Shown: positions 1 to 7,141 of the stretch, piece after piece | Position numbering within the stretch: the first letter of the stretch is position 1 | Layout of the letters: every line of letters starts with the position of its first letter | NCBI GenBank assembly: GCA_964493475.1 | Contig: CAZBNS010000002.1 | Span: 1 to 43,954, forward strand | Direction: 5' to 3' | DNA from: CALXSC01 sp964493475 | Lineage (GTDB): Bacteria; Pseudomonadota; Alphaproteobacteria; Rickettsiales; UBA1997 | Length of the DNA: 43,954 nt | Translations under genes and position numbers: made by a program | The notes under the pieces: generated by a model | Databases searched by the model: none | What the model saw: the letters and a program-made list of their open reading frames with translations, nothing else | What the model was told of the DNA's origin: nothing

Positions 1-57
1 CTAATCTTTCCCATCCTTGAGGGGAAATGTCAACGGAGTTGACAAAGGGGAGCTATT
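1..57. repeat. Palindromic intergenic repeat, family 1
   Basis: The repeat has two consecutive hairpins: TTTCCC/GGGGAAA around CCTTGA, then TGTCAAC-gga-GTTGACA, ending in AAAGGGGAGCT. The same layout recurs near 760-816, 8028-8078 and 10910-10959. The second hairpin differs in sequence here (TGTCAAC/GTTGACA) from the other copies (TGTCC/GGACA) but still pairs, so the fold is kept. It lies just upstream of RNA cassette A. It resembles REP/BIME-type elements in style, with no coding potential. Confidence 0.7.
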
Positions 58-93
58 TACAAAAACATATAATTAAAACTCCCAAATAAACAT

Positions 94-122
94 TTGACAA
101 ATAAAACCAAATAATTAACAAT
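94..122 (+). promoter_or_regulatory. Promoter of RNA element A
   Basis: A perfect -35 TTGACA (94-99), a 17-nt spacer and a -10 AACAAT (117-122) lie just before the first hairpin of the RNA. The same hexamers with the same 17-nt spacing precede copies B and C, although the spacers differ in sequence. This supports a real sigma-70-type promoter with a start near 126-129. Confidence 0.7.
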
Positions 123-126
123 TTGA

Positions 127-327
127 TTGCCTACGGGCAAAGTGATGGCTTAAAACACCAAAACCCAATTTTAATTTAGTTCGCAGGTCTTTGTTGTATC
201 TAACGATATAGCGGAGGCTTGCGGTTATAATGAATTATGTTTCATAATTCAAAAGGCTGTAAGGGCTGATTGGGTCAGTTGTTTTAACCTCCGCACTTTT
301 CAAATTATTTGAAGTGCGATTTTTATT
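127..327 (+). ncRNA. Structured RNA element, copy A (new family candidate)
   Basis: A roughly 200-nt element shared with copies B and C. Stems seen here: P1 UUGCC(UACG)GGCAA 127-140; P2 GGCUUAAAACA 147-157 with UGUUUUAACC 280-289 (one bulge, one C.A mismatch); P3 CCCAAUU 164-170 with GAUUGGG 268-274; P4 CGCAGG 182-187 with CUUGCG 218-223; P5 UAUC(UAAC)GAUA 197-208; P6 GAAUUAUG(UUU)CAUAAUUC 232-250. The segments GGUUAUAAU (223-231) and AAAAGGCUGU (251-260) are invariant among copies. GCGGAGG (211-217) can pair with CCUCCGC (288-294). The element ends in an intrinsic terminator just upstream of a small ORF. It could be a leader/attenuator or an independent sRNA; I recognise no known family. Confidence 0.8.
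292..327 (+). terminator. Intrinsic terminator at the 3' end of RNA element A
   Basis: CGCACUU (292-298) pairs with AAGUGCG (312-318), and after a UU bulge CAAA pairs with UUUG. The hairpin is followed by AUUUUUAUU. Its base (292-294) overlaps the CCUCCGC segment that can pair with GCGGAGG at 211-217, so terminator and long-range pairing compete. The downstream ORF starts about 20 nt later. Confidence 0.75.
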
Positions 328-347
328 AATTAAAAAAGAGGTAAAAT

Positions 348-671
348 ATGATGACTGATAAACTAAGAGAATTAAATAATCTTTTAAATCAGAAAATAGA
401 TGATAGTAAGAATAAGAATAATTCTTATAATAATAATCTCAAAGACGAAATAAATAACATTGAAAGAGAAATACTAGACAAGAAACTATTTCAATTAGAA
501 AGAAAAGCTTTCCAATATATAGTAAATAATAACTTTAATGCAAAACGAGATATAAGAACATTGAGAAGATTATTAAGATATATAGAAAGAACTCACGAAG
601 GAAAAAGAACTAATGAGTGTATGATTGAAAGAGTAGAGAATCTATTGGAAAGTGTGATAAAGAAAGATTAA
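348..671 (+). CDS. Small basic helical protein linked to RNA element A
   Basis: 107 residues, rich in Lys, Asn, Arg and Glu, predicted mostly helical, without signal peptide, membrane segment or Cys cluster. GAGG (338-341) lies 6 nt before ATG 348; a second ATG follows directly at 351. The C-terminal half, with a pattern like RDIRTLRRLLRYIERT, aligns with the product at 11018-11299 (GDVIGLRNLLNYIIKT), and more weakly with that at 21451-21882. All three genes follow the same structured RNA and terminator, so RNA and protein travel as a cassette. The basic charge would fit RNA binding, but that is inference; no known domain is recognised. Confidence 0.7.
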   Translation: MMTDKLRELNNLLNQKIDDSKNKNNSYNNNLKDEINNIEREILDKKLFQLERKAFQYIVNNNFNAKRDIRTLRRLLRYIERTHEGKRTNECMIERVENLLESVIKKD

Positions 672-734
672 CAAAATAAAGAATTGAAAAACATAAGCTA
701 AAAAAGTGGAGCTAATAAAATAATTAAAAAGTAC

Positions 735-816
735 CTCCTATTTGTCGTGTTGCGACATTTCCCATCAAGTAGGGGAAATGTCTGAAGGACAAAGGGGGGG
801 GGAGATACAAAACAAC
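735..816. repeat. Palindromic intergenic repeat, family 1 (two overlapping copies)
   Basis: Contains CATTTCCCATC/AGTAGGGGAAATG, a hairpin followed by a TGTC/GGACA stem and AAAGGGG. The left part (TTTGTCGTGTTGCGACA) is itself palindromic and matches the 15550-15585 repeat. Together with the copy at 1-57 it flanks RNA cassette A. The remaining bases to 942 hold no supportable gene. Confidence 0.6.
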
Positions 817-942
817 TTAAAGGGAGCTATAATAAAATAAATTTCCACAAAGGATAAATGGCTGCAAATTGTCTCACAACAGGAAAAAACCTCGATATAG
901 TCGGTAAATTGTAAGATAAACTTCAACAAATAAGGCAACTAT

Positions 943-1341
943 TTATGTTTTGCTAACTATCACAATCGTATTTATATAAGGTGTTTCATCGGTAATTGAA
1001 AGGTCTATTTGCAAATATTTGTAATCAACTTTGTAAAGATTTTCTAAAAAGTTGCAGCCGCTTTCTGTTAAACTAATAATTGGTCTTCCTAAAATGTCAT
1101 TGTTTATAGTTATTTCATTAAGATGCAGTCCTCTGCCAATGCCAATGCCAAGGGCTTTTGAAAAAGCTTCTTTGGCACAAAATCTTTTTGCTAAAAAATT
1201 TACATGATTTTTTGTGATTTTTTTATATTGCTTAAGTTCTTCTTCTGATAATATTCTTTTTGAAAATTTGTCATCAAATTTTTCTCGAACTTTAATTAAT
1301 CTATTTATATTTAATAAATCTATTCCGACACCTAATATCAT
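943..1341 (-). CDS. acpS: Holo-[acyl-carrier-protein] synthase
   Basis: Transfers 4'-phosphopantetheine from CoA to the serine of apo-acyl carrier protein, activating fatty acid synthesis in the cytosol. The 132-residue length is normal for the family. GVGIDL near the N-terminus carries the metal-binding Asp8, and RFCAKEAFSKALG (about 54-65) contains the metal-binding Glu58. The C-terminal LSITDE strand matches the usual LSxTD segment. It lies 30 bp downstream of recA on the same strand and may be cotranscribed with it. Confidence 0.95.
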   Translation of the reverse strand: MILGVGIDLLNINRLIKVREKFDDKFSKRILSEEELKQYKKITKNHVNFLAKRFCAKEAFSKALGIGIGRGLHLNEITINNDILGRPIISLTESGCNFLENLYKVDYKYLQIDLSITDETPYINTIVIVSKT

Positions 1342-1371
1342 GCTTGCGAACTTTAAAAAAATTAATCAAAA

Positions 1372-2457
1372 TTACTTTTTCTTAGACTTTTTTGGAGTAT
1401 CTTCAGCTTTTTCTTCTTGTTCATCATTAAATTCTTCAATAATTTCATTATCATTTATGTTTAATGGATCGTGAAAGTTTGATCTGATTTTCTTTTCAAT
1501 TTCATTTAATAAAGTAGGATTATTTCTCAAATATTCTTTTGCGCTTTCCTTTCCTTGTCCTATTCTTTGACTATTATAAGAATACCAAGAGCCAGATTTT
1601 TCAATGATATTTGAATCTGAGCCGAGGTCAATAATTTCGCCAATTTTTGATATTCCTTCACCGTAAATTATTTCAAACTTAGCACTTCTAAAAGGCGGAG
1701 CAACTTTATTCTTTACAACCTTAACAGTTGTTTCATTTCCAACGGATTCTTCTTTGTCTTTTATTTGTGTTCCTTTCCTAACATCAAGTCTAACGGAAGC
1801 ATAGAATTTTAAAGCATTGCCTCCAGTTGTGGTTTCTGGATTTCCGAACATTATACCAATTTTCATTCTAATTTGGTTAATGAAGAAGACGGTGCAGTTT
1901 GTCTTAGATATGGAGCCGGTTAATTTTCTCAATGCTTTACTCATTAATCTTGCTTGTAATCCCATCTGATTATCTTCCATGGCGCCTTCAAGCTCAACTT
2001 TTGGAACTAATGCAGCAACGGAGTCAATAACTATAACATCAACAGCACCGGATCTAACTAAAGTATCAGCAATCTCAAGCGCTTCTTCACCACTGCTTGG
2101 CTGAGAAATAATTAACTCTTCAAGATTAATTCCTAATTTTTTTCCGTAAGCTGGGTCAAAAGCATGTTCTGCATCAATAAAAGCACAAGTTAAGCCTTGT
2201 TTTTGAGCTTCAGCAATTGCATGCAAAGTAAGAGTTGTTTTACCTGAGCTTTCCGGGCCATATACTTCTATAATTCTGCCTCTTGGATATCCGCCTACAC
2301 CAAGAGCATTGTCAAGTGTTAATGAGCCAGATGATATTACTTTAATATCCTCAATTGGCTTTTGTCCGAATTTCATAGCAGAACCTTTGCCAAATTGTTT
2401 GTCTATTTGTTGCAACGCTATTTCTAAAGCTTTTTGTTTTTCAGCAGATACTGTCAT
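1372..2457 (-). CDS. recA: Recombinase A
   Basis: ATP-dependent strand-exchange protein for homologous recombination and LexA-type co-protease function. It has 361 residues, with Walker A GPESSGKT at 67-74, a Walker B around VDVIVIDSVAALVP, and the DNA-binding loop region MGLQARLMSKALRKL. The C-terminus is a typical acidic tail ending in a Lys-rich stretch. It follows a DUF2335 gene by 14 bp and precedes acpS. No LexA-type operator was identified upstream. Confidence 0.98.
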   Translation of the reverse strand: MTVSAEKQKALEIALQQIDKQFGKGSAMKFGQKPIEDIKVISSGSLTLDNALGVGGYPRGRIIEVYGPESSGKTTLTLHAIAEAQKQGLTCAFIDAEHAFDPAYGKKLGINLEELIISQPSSGEEALEIADTLVRSGAVDVIVIDSVAALVPKVELEGAMEDNQMGLQARLMSKALRKLTGSISKTNCTVFFINQIRMKIGIMFGNPETTTGGNALKFYASVRLDVRKGTQIKDKEESVGNETTVKVVKNKVAPPFRSAKFEIIYGEGISKIGEIIDLGSDSNIIEKSGSWYSYNSQRIGQGKESAKEYLRNNPTLLNEIEKKIRSNFHDPLNINDNEIIEEFNDEQEEKAEDTPKKSKKK

Positions 2458-2471
2458 GTATTTCCTCTTTG

Positions 2472-2888
2472 TTAATTATTGTTTGTTCTTCTTTGTTGAT
2501 AATTTCGTCTATTATTGTAATTTCTATTAGAATTATTATTTCTATTTAAATTCCTTGTAATACCGTGTATTCTATCTTTTTTGTATTGGAATAATATTAA
2601 TACAATCAATAGGCCAAATAGACCAGCCATTAAATATGCAATAGCAATATTTCCAGTTTTAGCTAATTCAAATATCATTGAAACTATATAAAGCAAAAAA
2701 ATTGCGCCAAATATTTGTCCAATTCTAAAGTGTATTAAATACTTATCTTGCAATTTATGTCTGTGTTCTTGTTCTTTTTTCACTAACTCCAACAGTTCTT
2801 TAGACAATCCTTTGGATATATTTTCATATCTTTCCAATAATTCTGGCGGTGGTAATAAGGTTTCTTTCTTTTCTTGTATATTATTCAT
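2472..2888 (-). CDS. DUF2335-family membrane protein
   Basis: 138 residues. The N-terminal LPPPELLERYENISKG and EQEHRHKLQ motifs are characteristic of DUF2335, a small membrane protein family of unknown function. Two hydrophobic segments (about residues 55-75 and 80-100) predict two transmembrane helices with both ends cytosolic. The tail is an Asn/Arg-rich repeat (RNNNSNRNYNNRRNY), probably disordered and basic. AGGA just before the ATG serves as ribosome binding site and lies close to the stop of a 52-residue ORF upstream. It sits directly before recA, so a shared transcript is plausible. Confidence 0.8.
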   Translation of the reverse strand: MNNIQEKKETLLPPPELLERYENISKGLSKELLELVKKEQEHRHKLQDKYLIHFRIGQIFGAIFLLYIVSMIFELAKTGNIAIAYLMAGLFGLLIVLILFQYKKDRIHGITRNLNRNNNSNRNYNNRRNYQQRRTNNN

Positions 2889-2895
2889 CGTAATC

Positions 2896-3054
2896 CTAAA
2901 AATTATTACTATTTTTTATTATGCTTCTAATGTCATTTCCTATTGTTTTCCAATCATTTTTATATATATCATCTGGAAAATATTTTATATTTTTATCAGA
3001 CAAACATATAAAAGGAAAACAAGTAATAAAACCAGATAAAAATCTTTTAAACAT
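2896..3054 (-). CDS. Possible small protein, 52 residues
   Basis: An ATG at 3054 opens a 52-codon frame ending in TAG at 2896-2898, 7 nt before the DUF2335 start. The product begins MFKRFLSGFITCFPF, a possible hydrophobic N-terminal segment. It ends with a hydrophilic part containing NDWKTIGNDIRSIIK, a layout seen in short uncharacterised alphaproteobacterial proteins. The close spacing suggests translational coupling to the DUF2335 gene. No clear Shine-Dalgarno sequence precedes it, so it could be spurious. Confidence 0.45.
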   Translation of the reverse strand: MFKRFLSGFITCFPFICLSDKNIKYFPDDIYKNDWKTIGNDIRSIIKNSNNF

Positions 3055-3149
3055 TTAAATTTTATAATTGTAAATCATATTTCCTTTATATAAATATTCT
3101 TTTAATTTTGCAAGAATTATTACTAATAATTACGCAATTATATGCTTCC

Positions 3150-3274
3150 TTACTGGAATTCCCTCCCATATACAAAAAAGTGAGCATAGTCTTCCCCATG
3201 AGGAATGAAATAATAGGAAAAGAGAAATATCCAAAGACAAAGGGAAGCTGCATTACAAATATTTTTTAGCTTTA
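3150..3274. repeat. Degenerate intergenic repeats
   Basis: The gap between the small ORF and pilT (3055-3297) holds no supportable gene. It contains degenerate family-1 pieces (CTTCCCCATGAGGAATGA, CAAAGGGAAGCT) and a tail GCATTACAAATATTTTTTAG at 3250. That tail recurs at 24541 next to another degenerate copy, so the two intergenic regions share a repeat. Confidence 0.45.
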
Positions 3275-3297
3275 AAAATAATTACTGTATTTATTGC

Positions 3298-4371
3298 TTA
3301 ATTAGTTCCGGTAGTTTTATTTTCAGTATCCAACTTAACAAGTTTTGAAAGAATATCTTGCCTGTCAGCTAATCCGTCTCGCATCAATTTTTCAGCATAT
3401 TCTCCCATGGTTATCATTCCAAATTTGGAACCTGTTTGAATCATGGAATCAATTTGATGAATTTTATTTTCTCTTATCATATTTCGAATGCCGCTGGTTG
3501 CAATTAAAATTTCAAAACCGGCTATCATTCCACTATTATTTGTTCTCTTGAATAGTGTTTGTAAAACTATAGCCTGTAAAGATGTTGAAAGCATACTCCT
3601 CACAACTTCTTTTTCACTTAAATCGCAGGAATCTATAATTCTATCAATAGTTTTGCTTGCTGACATAGTATGAAGTGTTGAAAAAACCAAGTGTCCGGTT
3701 TCTGCTGCTGTTAAGGCCATTTTTATTGTTTCTTTATCCCGCATTTCACCAATCATGATAACATCTGGATCTTCTCTTAAAGCGCCTCTAAGTCCATCAG
3801 CGAAATTTCTAACACTTCTTCCAACTTCCCTTTGATCCACAAGAGATTTTTTTGTTTCGTGCATATACTCAACTGGATCCTCCAGAATTATTATATGCTT
3901 TGGAAAATTTCTATTGATATAGTCAATCATTATTGCAAGCGTTGTGGATTTTCCACTTCCAGTTGGACCGCAAACTAGCACTAAGCCTTTTTCAAGAGAC
4001 GCCATTTTTTTAAAAATATTAGGAAATCCGGATTCTTCCAAAAGCGGCACTTTGCTGTTTAATTGTCTAAAAACAGCGGAAACGCCAATATGCGTTCTAA
4101 AAACATTTACCCTATACCTAGTTTTATTCTCTGAATTTGAATAGGCATAATCAACTTGTAAGTTTTTTAAAAAAACTTCCTGTGCGTATTTATCCATAAT
4201 ATTTAATACAATATCAAGGATGTCTTTTCCACTCAATACTTTGAATTCAGTTAATGTGTGAATATCTCCCTGAACTCTTACATATGGAGGCAAGTTTGTT
4301 GATAAATGAATATCAGATGCTCCAAGTTCTTGAGCTTTATTGAGTATACTATTTAAGTAGCTTTTGTCCAT
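3298..4371 (-). CDS. pilT: Type IV pilus retraction ATPase PilT
   Basis: Hexameric secretion-superfamily ATPase that powers pilus retraction at the inner membrane. 357 residues: an N-terminal PAS-like domain with ASDIHLS (19-25), Walker A GPTGSGKS (135-142), Asp box EDPVE (164-168), Walker B around VIMIGEMRD (204-212) and His box TGHLVFSTLH (225-234). The PilT-specific AIRNLIRE motif is present as GIRNMIRE (294-301), which favours PilT over DotB or PilB. Its ATG abuts the stop of the upstream TPR gene with no spacer, so the two are coupled. No pilB or pilC is in the window, but a prepilin peptidase is at 31025-31747. Confidence 0.9.
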   Translation of the reverse strand: MDKSYLNSILNKAQELGASDIHLSTNLPPYVRVQGDIHTLTEFKVLSGKDILDIVLNIMDKYAQEVFLKNLQVDYAYSNSENKTRYRVNVFRTHIGVSAVFRQLNSKVPLLEESGFPNIFKKMASLEKGLVLVCGPTGSGKSTTLAIMIDYINRNFPKHIIILEDPVEYMHETKKSLVDQREVGRSVRNFADGLRGALREDPDVIMIGEMRDKETIKMALTAAETGHLVFSTLHTMSASKTIDRIIDSCDLSEKEVVRSMLSTSLQAIVLQTLFKRTNNSGMIAGFEILIATSGIRNMIRENKIHQIDSMIQTGSKFGMITMGEYAEKLMRDGLADRQDILSKLVKLDTENKTTGTN

Positions 4372-5202
4372 TTATTTCCTTTCTAAAACATTTAATCTAT
4401 TCCTTATATCCTTTACTGGCAGATTAAAGCTGTCTATTTTACTTGATGCTAACAATCCCTTGTATAAATTCTTGGCTTCTGGATAATTTTTATTCAAATC
4501 ATATAAAACGGCCAAATTATATTGATACTCCAAATTATTTGAGTCCAATTCAATAGCTCTCTTAATATATTCAATAGCTTTAGAATAATTTTGTATTCTG
4601 GAATATGCTATACTAGTTTGAGCTTGAATTAACGGCGATGTCAAATTTCTATCAGCTATACTTGACAATAAATAAACTGCCTCATAAGGAGTTTCATTTG
4701 AAATAATAGCCAATAAATTAGCCATCACTTGCTGATCTGTTGGATAAACTTCCATAACCTCTATATATAAAGGCTTTGCCTGTATATATTCCCCCAAATA
4801 CTGATAAGCAGTAGCTAACCCGAGTTTTGCATAAACATCATCTTTATTTTGCTTTAATGCGTCTTTATACAACTCAACTGCAATTTCATATTGTCCGATA
4901 TTAATTGCATCAAAAGCTTTTCTTTTCAATGCCAAAATTCTAGTATCGTCTGTACTTTTAGTAGTTGTTGCATTTATTTTTTTTGCTGATTGAACATCGG
5001 TACCTTCTAATGTTTTAGTATCCTGCTCGTCCCATCCACCTTTTTTTATAACAATGTCCGCATTTTCCGGTTTCAAAACTTCTTTAGAATAAATCAAATT
5101 TTTTTCAACCTGCTCAACAACATCAAGTGGACTATTTTTTTCAGCCCCATAAGAACTAAAAGCAACAAATAAGGAAAAAAATAAAAAATAAACTTTTTTC
5201 AC
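4372..5202 (-). CDS. Secreted TPR-repeat protein
   Basis: 276 residues with an N-terminal signal peptide (MKKVYFLFFSLFVAFSSYGA), a linker of about 70 residues and then tandem tetratricopeptide repeats from about residue 90 to 250. Recognisable units are INIGQYEIAVELYKDALK, YAKLGLATAYQYLGEY and YSKAIEYIKRAIELDSNN. It is probably periplasmic. It is directly coupled to pilT, so a role in pilus assembly or stability, like PilF-type TPR proteins, is an inference. It lacks a lipobox, unlike PilF. Confidence 0.75.
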   Translation of the reverse strand: MKKVYFLFFSLFVAFSSYGAEKNSPLDVVEQVEKNLIYSKEVLKPENADIVIKKGGWDEQDTKTLEGTDVQSAKKINATTTKSTDDTRILALKRKAFDAINIGQYEIAVELYKDALKQNKDDVYAKLGLATAYQYLGEYIQAKPLYIEVMEVYPTDQQVMANLLAIISNETPYEAVYLLSSIADRNLTSPLIQAQTSIAYSRIQNYSKAIEYIKRAIELDSNNLEYQYNLAVLYDLNKNYPEAKNLYKGLLASSKIDSFNLPVKDIRNRLNVLERK

Positions 5203-5378
5203 AAAATATCAATTATTTCGATTAATACTTATAATAAGGTTAATTAATTATTTATTCAAGAAAAAACTGTAAAACTTCAAGTATCTGCATTTTAAAACTT
5301 TTGATAAAATTAGAAACATGCCTCAAAGCTTCCTTTAGCCTTGAAGCCAAAACTCCTCAATTCCCTACACAACCACTA

Positions 5379-5537
5379 TTATTTTTTAGCTATATTTTTA
5401 TGAGTACTTAAGTCAATCCTAACTTGCAGTGTTTTTATTTGTCTCTCCATCACTTCCACTTTTTTAAGTAAAAGTTCGGGTTTTTTTATCAACCTCTTTA
5501 AACTGTCTGCCTTCTTTTCTAACGTGGTATTCTTCAT
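5379..5537 (-). CDS. Possible small coiled-coil protein, 52 residues
   Basis: ATG at 5537 and TAA at 5379-5381 frame a 52-residue Lys-rich product with a heptad-like stretch (LLLKKVEVMERQIKTLQVRI). It occupies the middle of a 550-bp gap. There is no clear Shine-Dalgarno sequence and no homologue I recognise. The regular amphipathic pattern is the only support for coding. Confidence 0.3.
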   Translation of the reverse strand: MKNTTLEKKADSLKRLIKKPELLLKKVEVMERQIKTLQVRIDLSTHKNIAKK

Positions 5538-5652
5538 TCTACAATAACAAGATATTCATTATGAGTTTACTTGTCTTATTTAAAAAAGTCAATGCTAAGT
5601 GTGGATATTTTGAGAATTTTTATAATGCAAGATTTTTTAGTATTAATTTCAA

Positions 5653-5708
5653 TAGCTCCTTTATCGCTCCTGCGAAGTCAAATGTCGCAGAGCAACAAAT
5701 GAGAGCTA
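5653..5708. repeat. Palindromic repeat with TAGCTC ends
   Basis: Imperfect inverted repeat with arms of about 24 nt (TAGCTCCTTTATCGCTCCTG at 5653 and its near complement ending GAGAGCTA at 5708) around AGTCAAATG. The ends match the family-1 palindromes (AGCTCCCCTTTGTC). It lies at the 3' side of the auxiliary lipoprotein gene. Confidence 0.6.
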
Positions 5709-5754
5709 CTTAACATCTTCAAGTATATTCCTAACCATCAAACCCAAAAAATTA

Positions 5755-6348
5755 TCAATAATTAGGCTGCAACGCACTTATTTTATTCCCTATTTCAATA
5801 GCCAGTTGATTTATCAAATAACTATATCCTTTGACTAAATCATTATAATTGCTACTTGTTAAATCGGTTGTAAAATTACTATTTTTTGCAATCAAAACAT
5901 TTCCATTTTTATCCAAAATTGACCACAAAACACTTAATGCTACTTTATCGCCAAATCTTCCATCAAATTTGTTAACCATAACGTAAACTGAGTAATCAGC
6001 CCTTGCAGTCTTTATGGCATTAGTTTTAATAATTGATTTTGACACGTAAGAATATAAATCACCAGCCAATACTCTTTGGATTGAATCCGATAATGGCTCA
6101 ACCCATCTATTTGTTTCCGATATGTTAAATTCTGTATCTTCGCTATTTAATGTAATAATTTGTGGTCTATCTAGATATGCAGGAACAACTATAGGCTCAA
6201 TATTAATAACAAGATTTTTCTTAGTTTTAATTTTTACATTGCTATTGTCATATGAAACTAAATTATAGAAACTGGACGGCATGCTTATGCCGCCAATACA
6301 CGAAGACAGTAATAAAACAATAATTAATGAATAAAATATTTTTCTCAT
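5755..6348 (-). CDS. ABC-type transport auxiliary lipoprotein
   Basis: 197 residues with a lipoprotein signal peptide ending in the lipobox LLSSC (Cys17). The mature part starts with a PSSFYNLVSYD segment and contains VEPLSDSIQRVLAGDL, typical of the ABC_trans_aux family (PF03886) found with Mce-type lipid transporters. It is expected to be periplasm-facing and membrane-anchored, assisting phospholipid transport. It starts one base after the end of the MlaD-type gene, so it belongs to the same operon. Confidence 0.8.
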   Translation of the reverse strand: MRKIFYSLIIVLLLSSCIGGISMPSSFYNLVSYDNSNVKIKTKKNLVINIEPIVVPAYLDRPQIITLNSEDTEFNISETNRWVEPLSDSIQRVLAGDLYSYVSKSIIKTNAIKTARADYSVYVMVNKFDGRFGDKVALSVLWSILDKNGNVLIAKNSNFTTDLTSSNYNDLVKGYSYLINQLAIEIGNKISALQPNY

Positions 6349-6349
6349 A

Positions 6350-7141
6350 TTAATACCTCTTTCCTTTTAATAAAGCCTCTGGATGCCTCTCAACATAATC
6401 AGCAAAATTTTTTAAAGCCTTTGCGGCATCACTAATTTCATTAAGTGTTTTATTCAAATTCCATATAGTTGTAGATATATTATTATCATTTCCTGATACT
6501 ATTTTATTTACATTTGCTGCTATAGACGATGTTTGAATTAAAAATAAAGGCAATTCTTTATCAACAACATCTAATATATTATTAAGTTTATCAACGGTTT
6601 GTTTTATTGGCAAATCCTGTATTCCCTTTGATAACTCGCCAAGAGGAGATAAAACAGTCGGTATTTCAATCATATCTCTTCTTGATAAATTCGTAGCCTT
6701 AAAAACGGCAGGCATATTTGGCAAAATTTCCAGCTCTATAGATAATTGTCCCGTAAGATAACTTTGCGTCATCAGCCTTGCTTTTAGACCTTTTTCTATT
6801 AAATCATTTAAAAAAGCCTCTTTATTGTGAATTCTTTTATTATTATCAATTCTAAAAGTCTGATCCTTATTTAATTGAATATATACAGGCACACTAAAAT
6901 TTAAATTCTTAATATCAGCAATTAAGTCTATATCTGAAACCTTTCCAATTTCAACTCCTCTAAAAGACACTGGCGAGCCCACAATTAGACCTTTTACTGA
7001 CTCGTCAAAATACATAACAATTCTGTCTTTATCTGATCTTACTACCCTTTTATTCAAAAACATAATTACTATAAAAACAAAAAGTAAAATTCCAATAATT
7101 GTAAATAAACCAATAAGTATTCTATTTGGCGTTCGCTGCAT
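6350..7141 (-). CDS. mlaD: MlaD/MCE-family lipid transport protein
   Basis: 263 residues: a short cytosolic N-terminus, one transmembrane helix (about residues 7-28) and an MCE domain (about 38-125) with YFDESVKGLIVGSPVSFRGV and VEIGKVSDIDL. A helical C-terminal region follows. MlaD-type proteins form hexameric rings that bind phospholipid between the inner-membrane ABC transporter and the outer membrane. The start overlaps the end of mlaF by 20 bp, indicating coupling. The longer-than-Mla tail resembles alphaproteobacterial Mce transporters paired with an auxiliary lipoprotein. Confidence 0.85.
   Translation of the reverse strand: MQRTPNRILIGLFTIIGILLFVFIVIMFLNKRVVRSDKDRIVMYFDESVKGLIVGSPVSFRGVEIGKVSDIDLIADIKNLNFSVPVYIQLNKDQTFRIDNNKRIHNKEAFLNDLIEKGLKARLMTQSYLTGQLSIELEILPNMPAVFKATNLSRRDMIEIPTVLSPLGELSKGIQDLPIKQTVDKLNNILDVVDKELPLFLIQTSSIAANVNKIVSGNDNNISTTIWNLNKTLNEISDAAKALKNFADYVERHPEALLKGKRY

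Noticed and set aside
226..231. Internal promoter -10 (TATAAT) in the RNA element
   Set aside because: No -35 lies at suitable spacing, and the segment is an invariant junction of the RNA fold, which explains its conservation better.
211..249. Leader peptide in the RNA element (GGAGG followed by ATG at 230 in copy A)
   Set aside because: Copy B has ATA instead of ATG at this place and the frames of A and C differ in length and sequence, whereas the P6 stem is kept in all three.
127..327. Group I intron or retron RNA
   Set aside because: No group I core sequences (P, Q, R, S) and no reverse transcriptase; the element ends in an intrinsic terminator and lies between genes, not inside one.
127..671. 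Type III toxin-antitoxin locus (ToxIN-like)
   Set aside because: RNA-terminator-ORF order is similar, but the RNA has no short tandem repeats and the proteins are small helical ones without ToxN features. Kept only as an analogy.
2812..3039. 75-codon plus-strand frame of hydrophobic residues
   Set aside because: It overlaps the start of the DUF2335 gene and the small ORF upstream in antisense, with no ribosome binding site.
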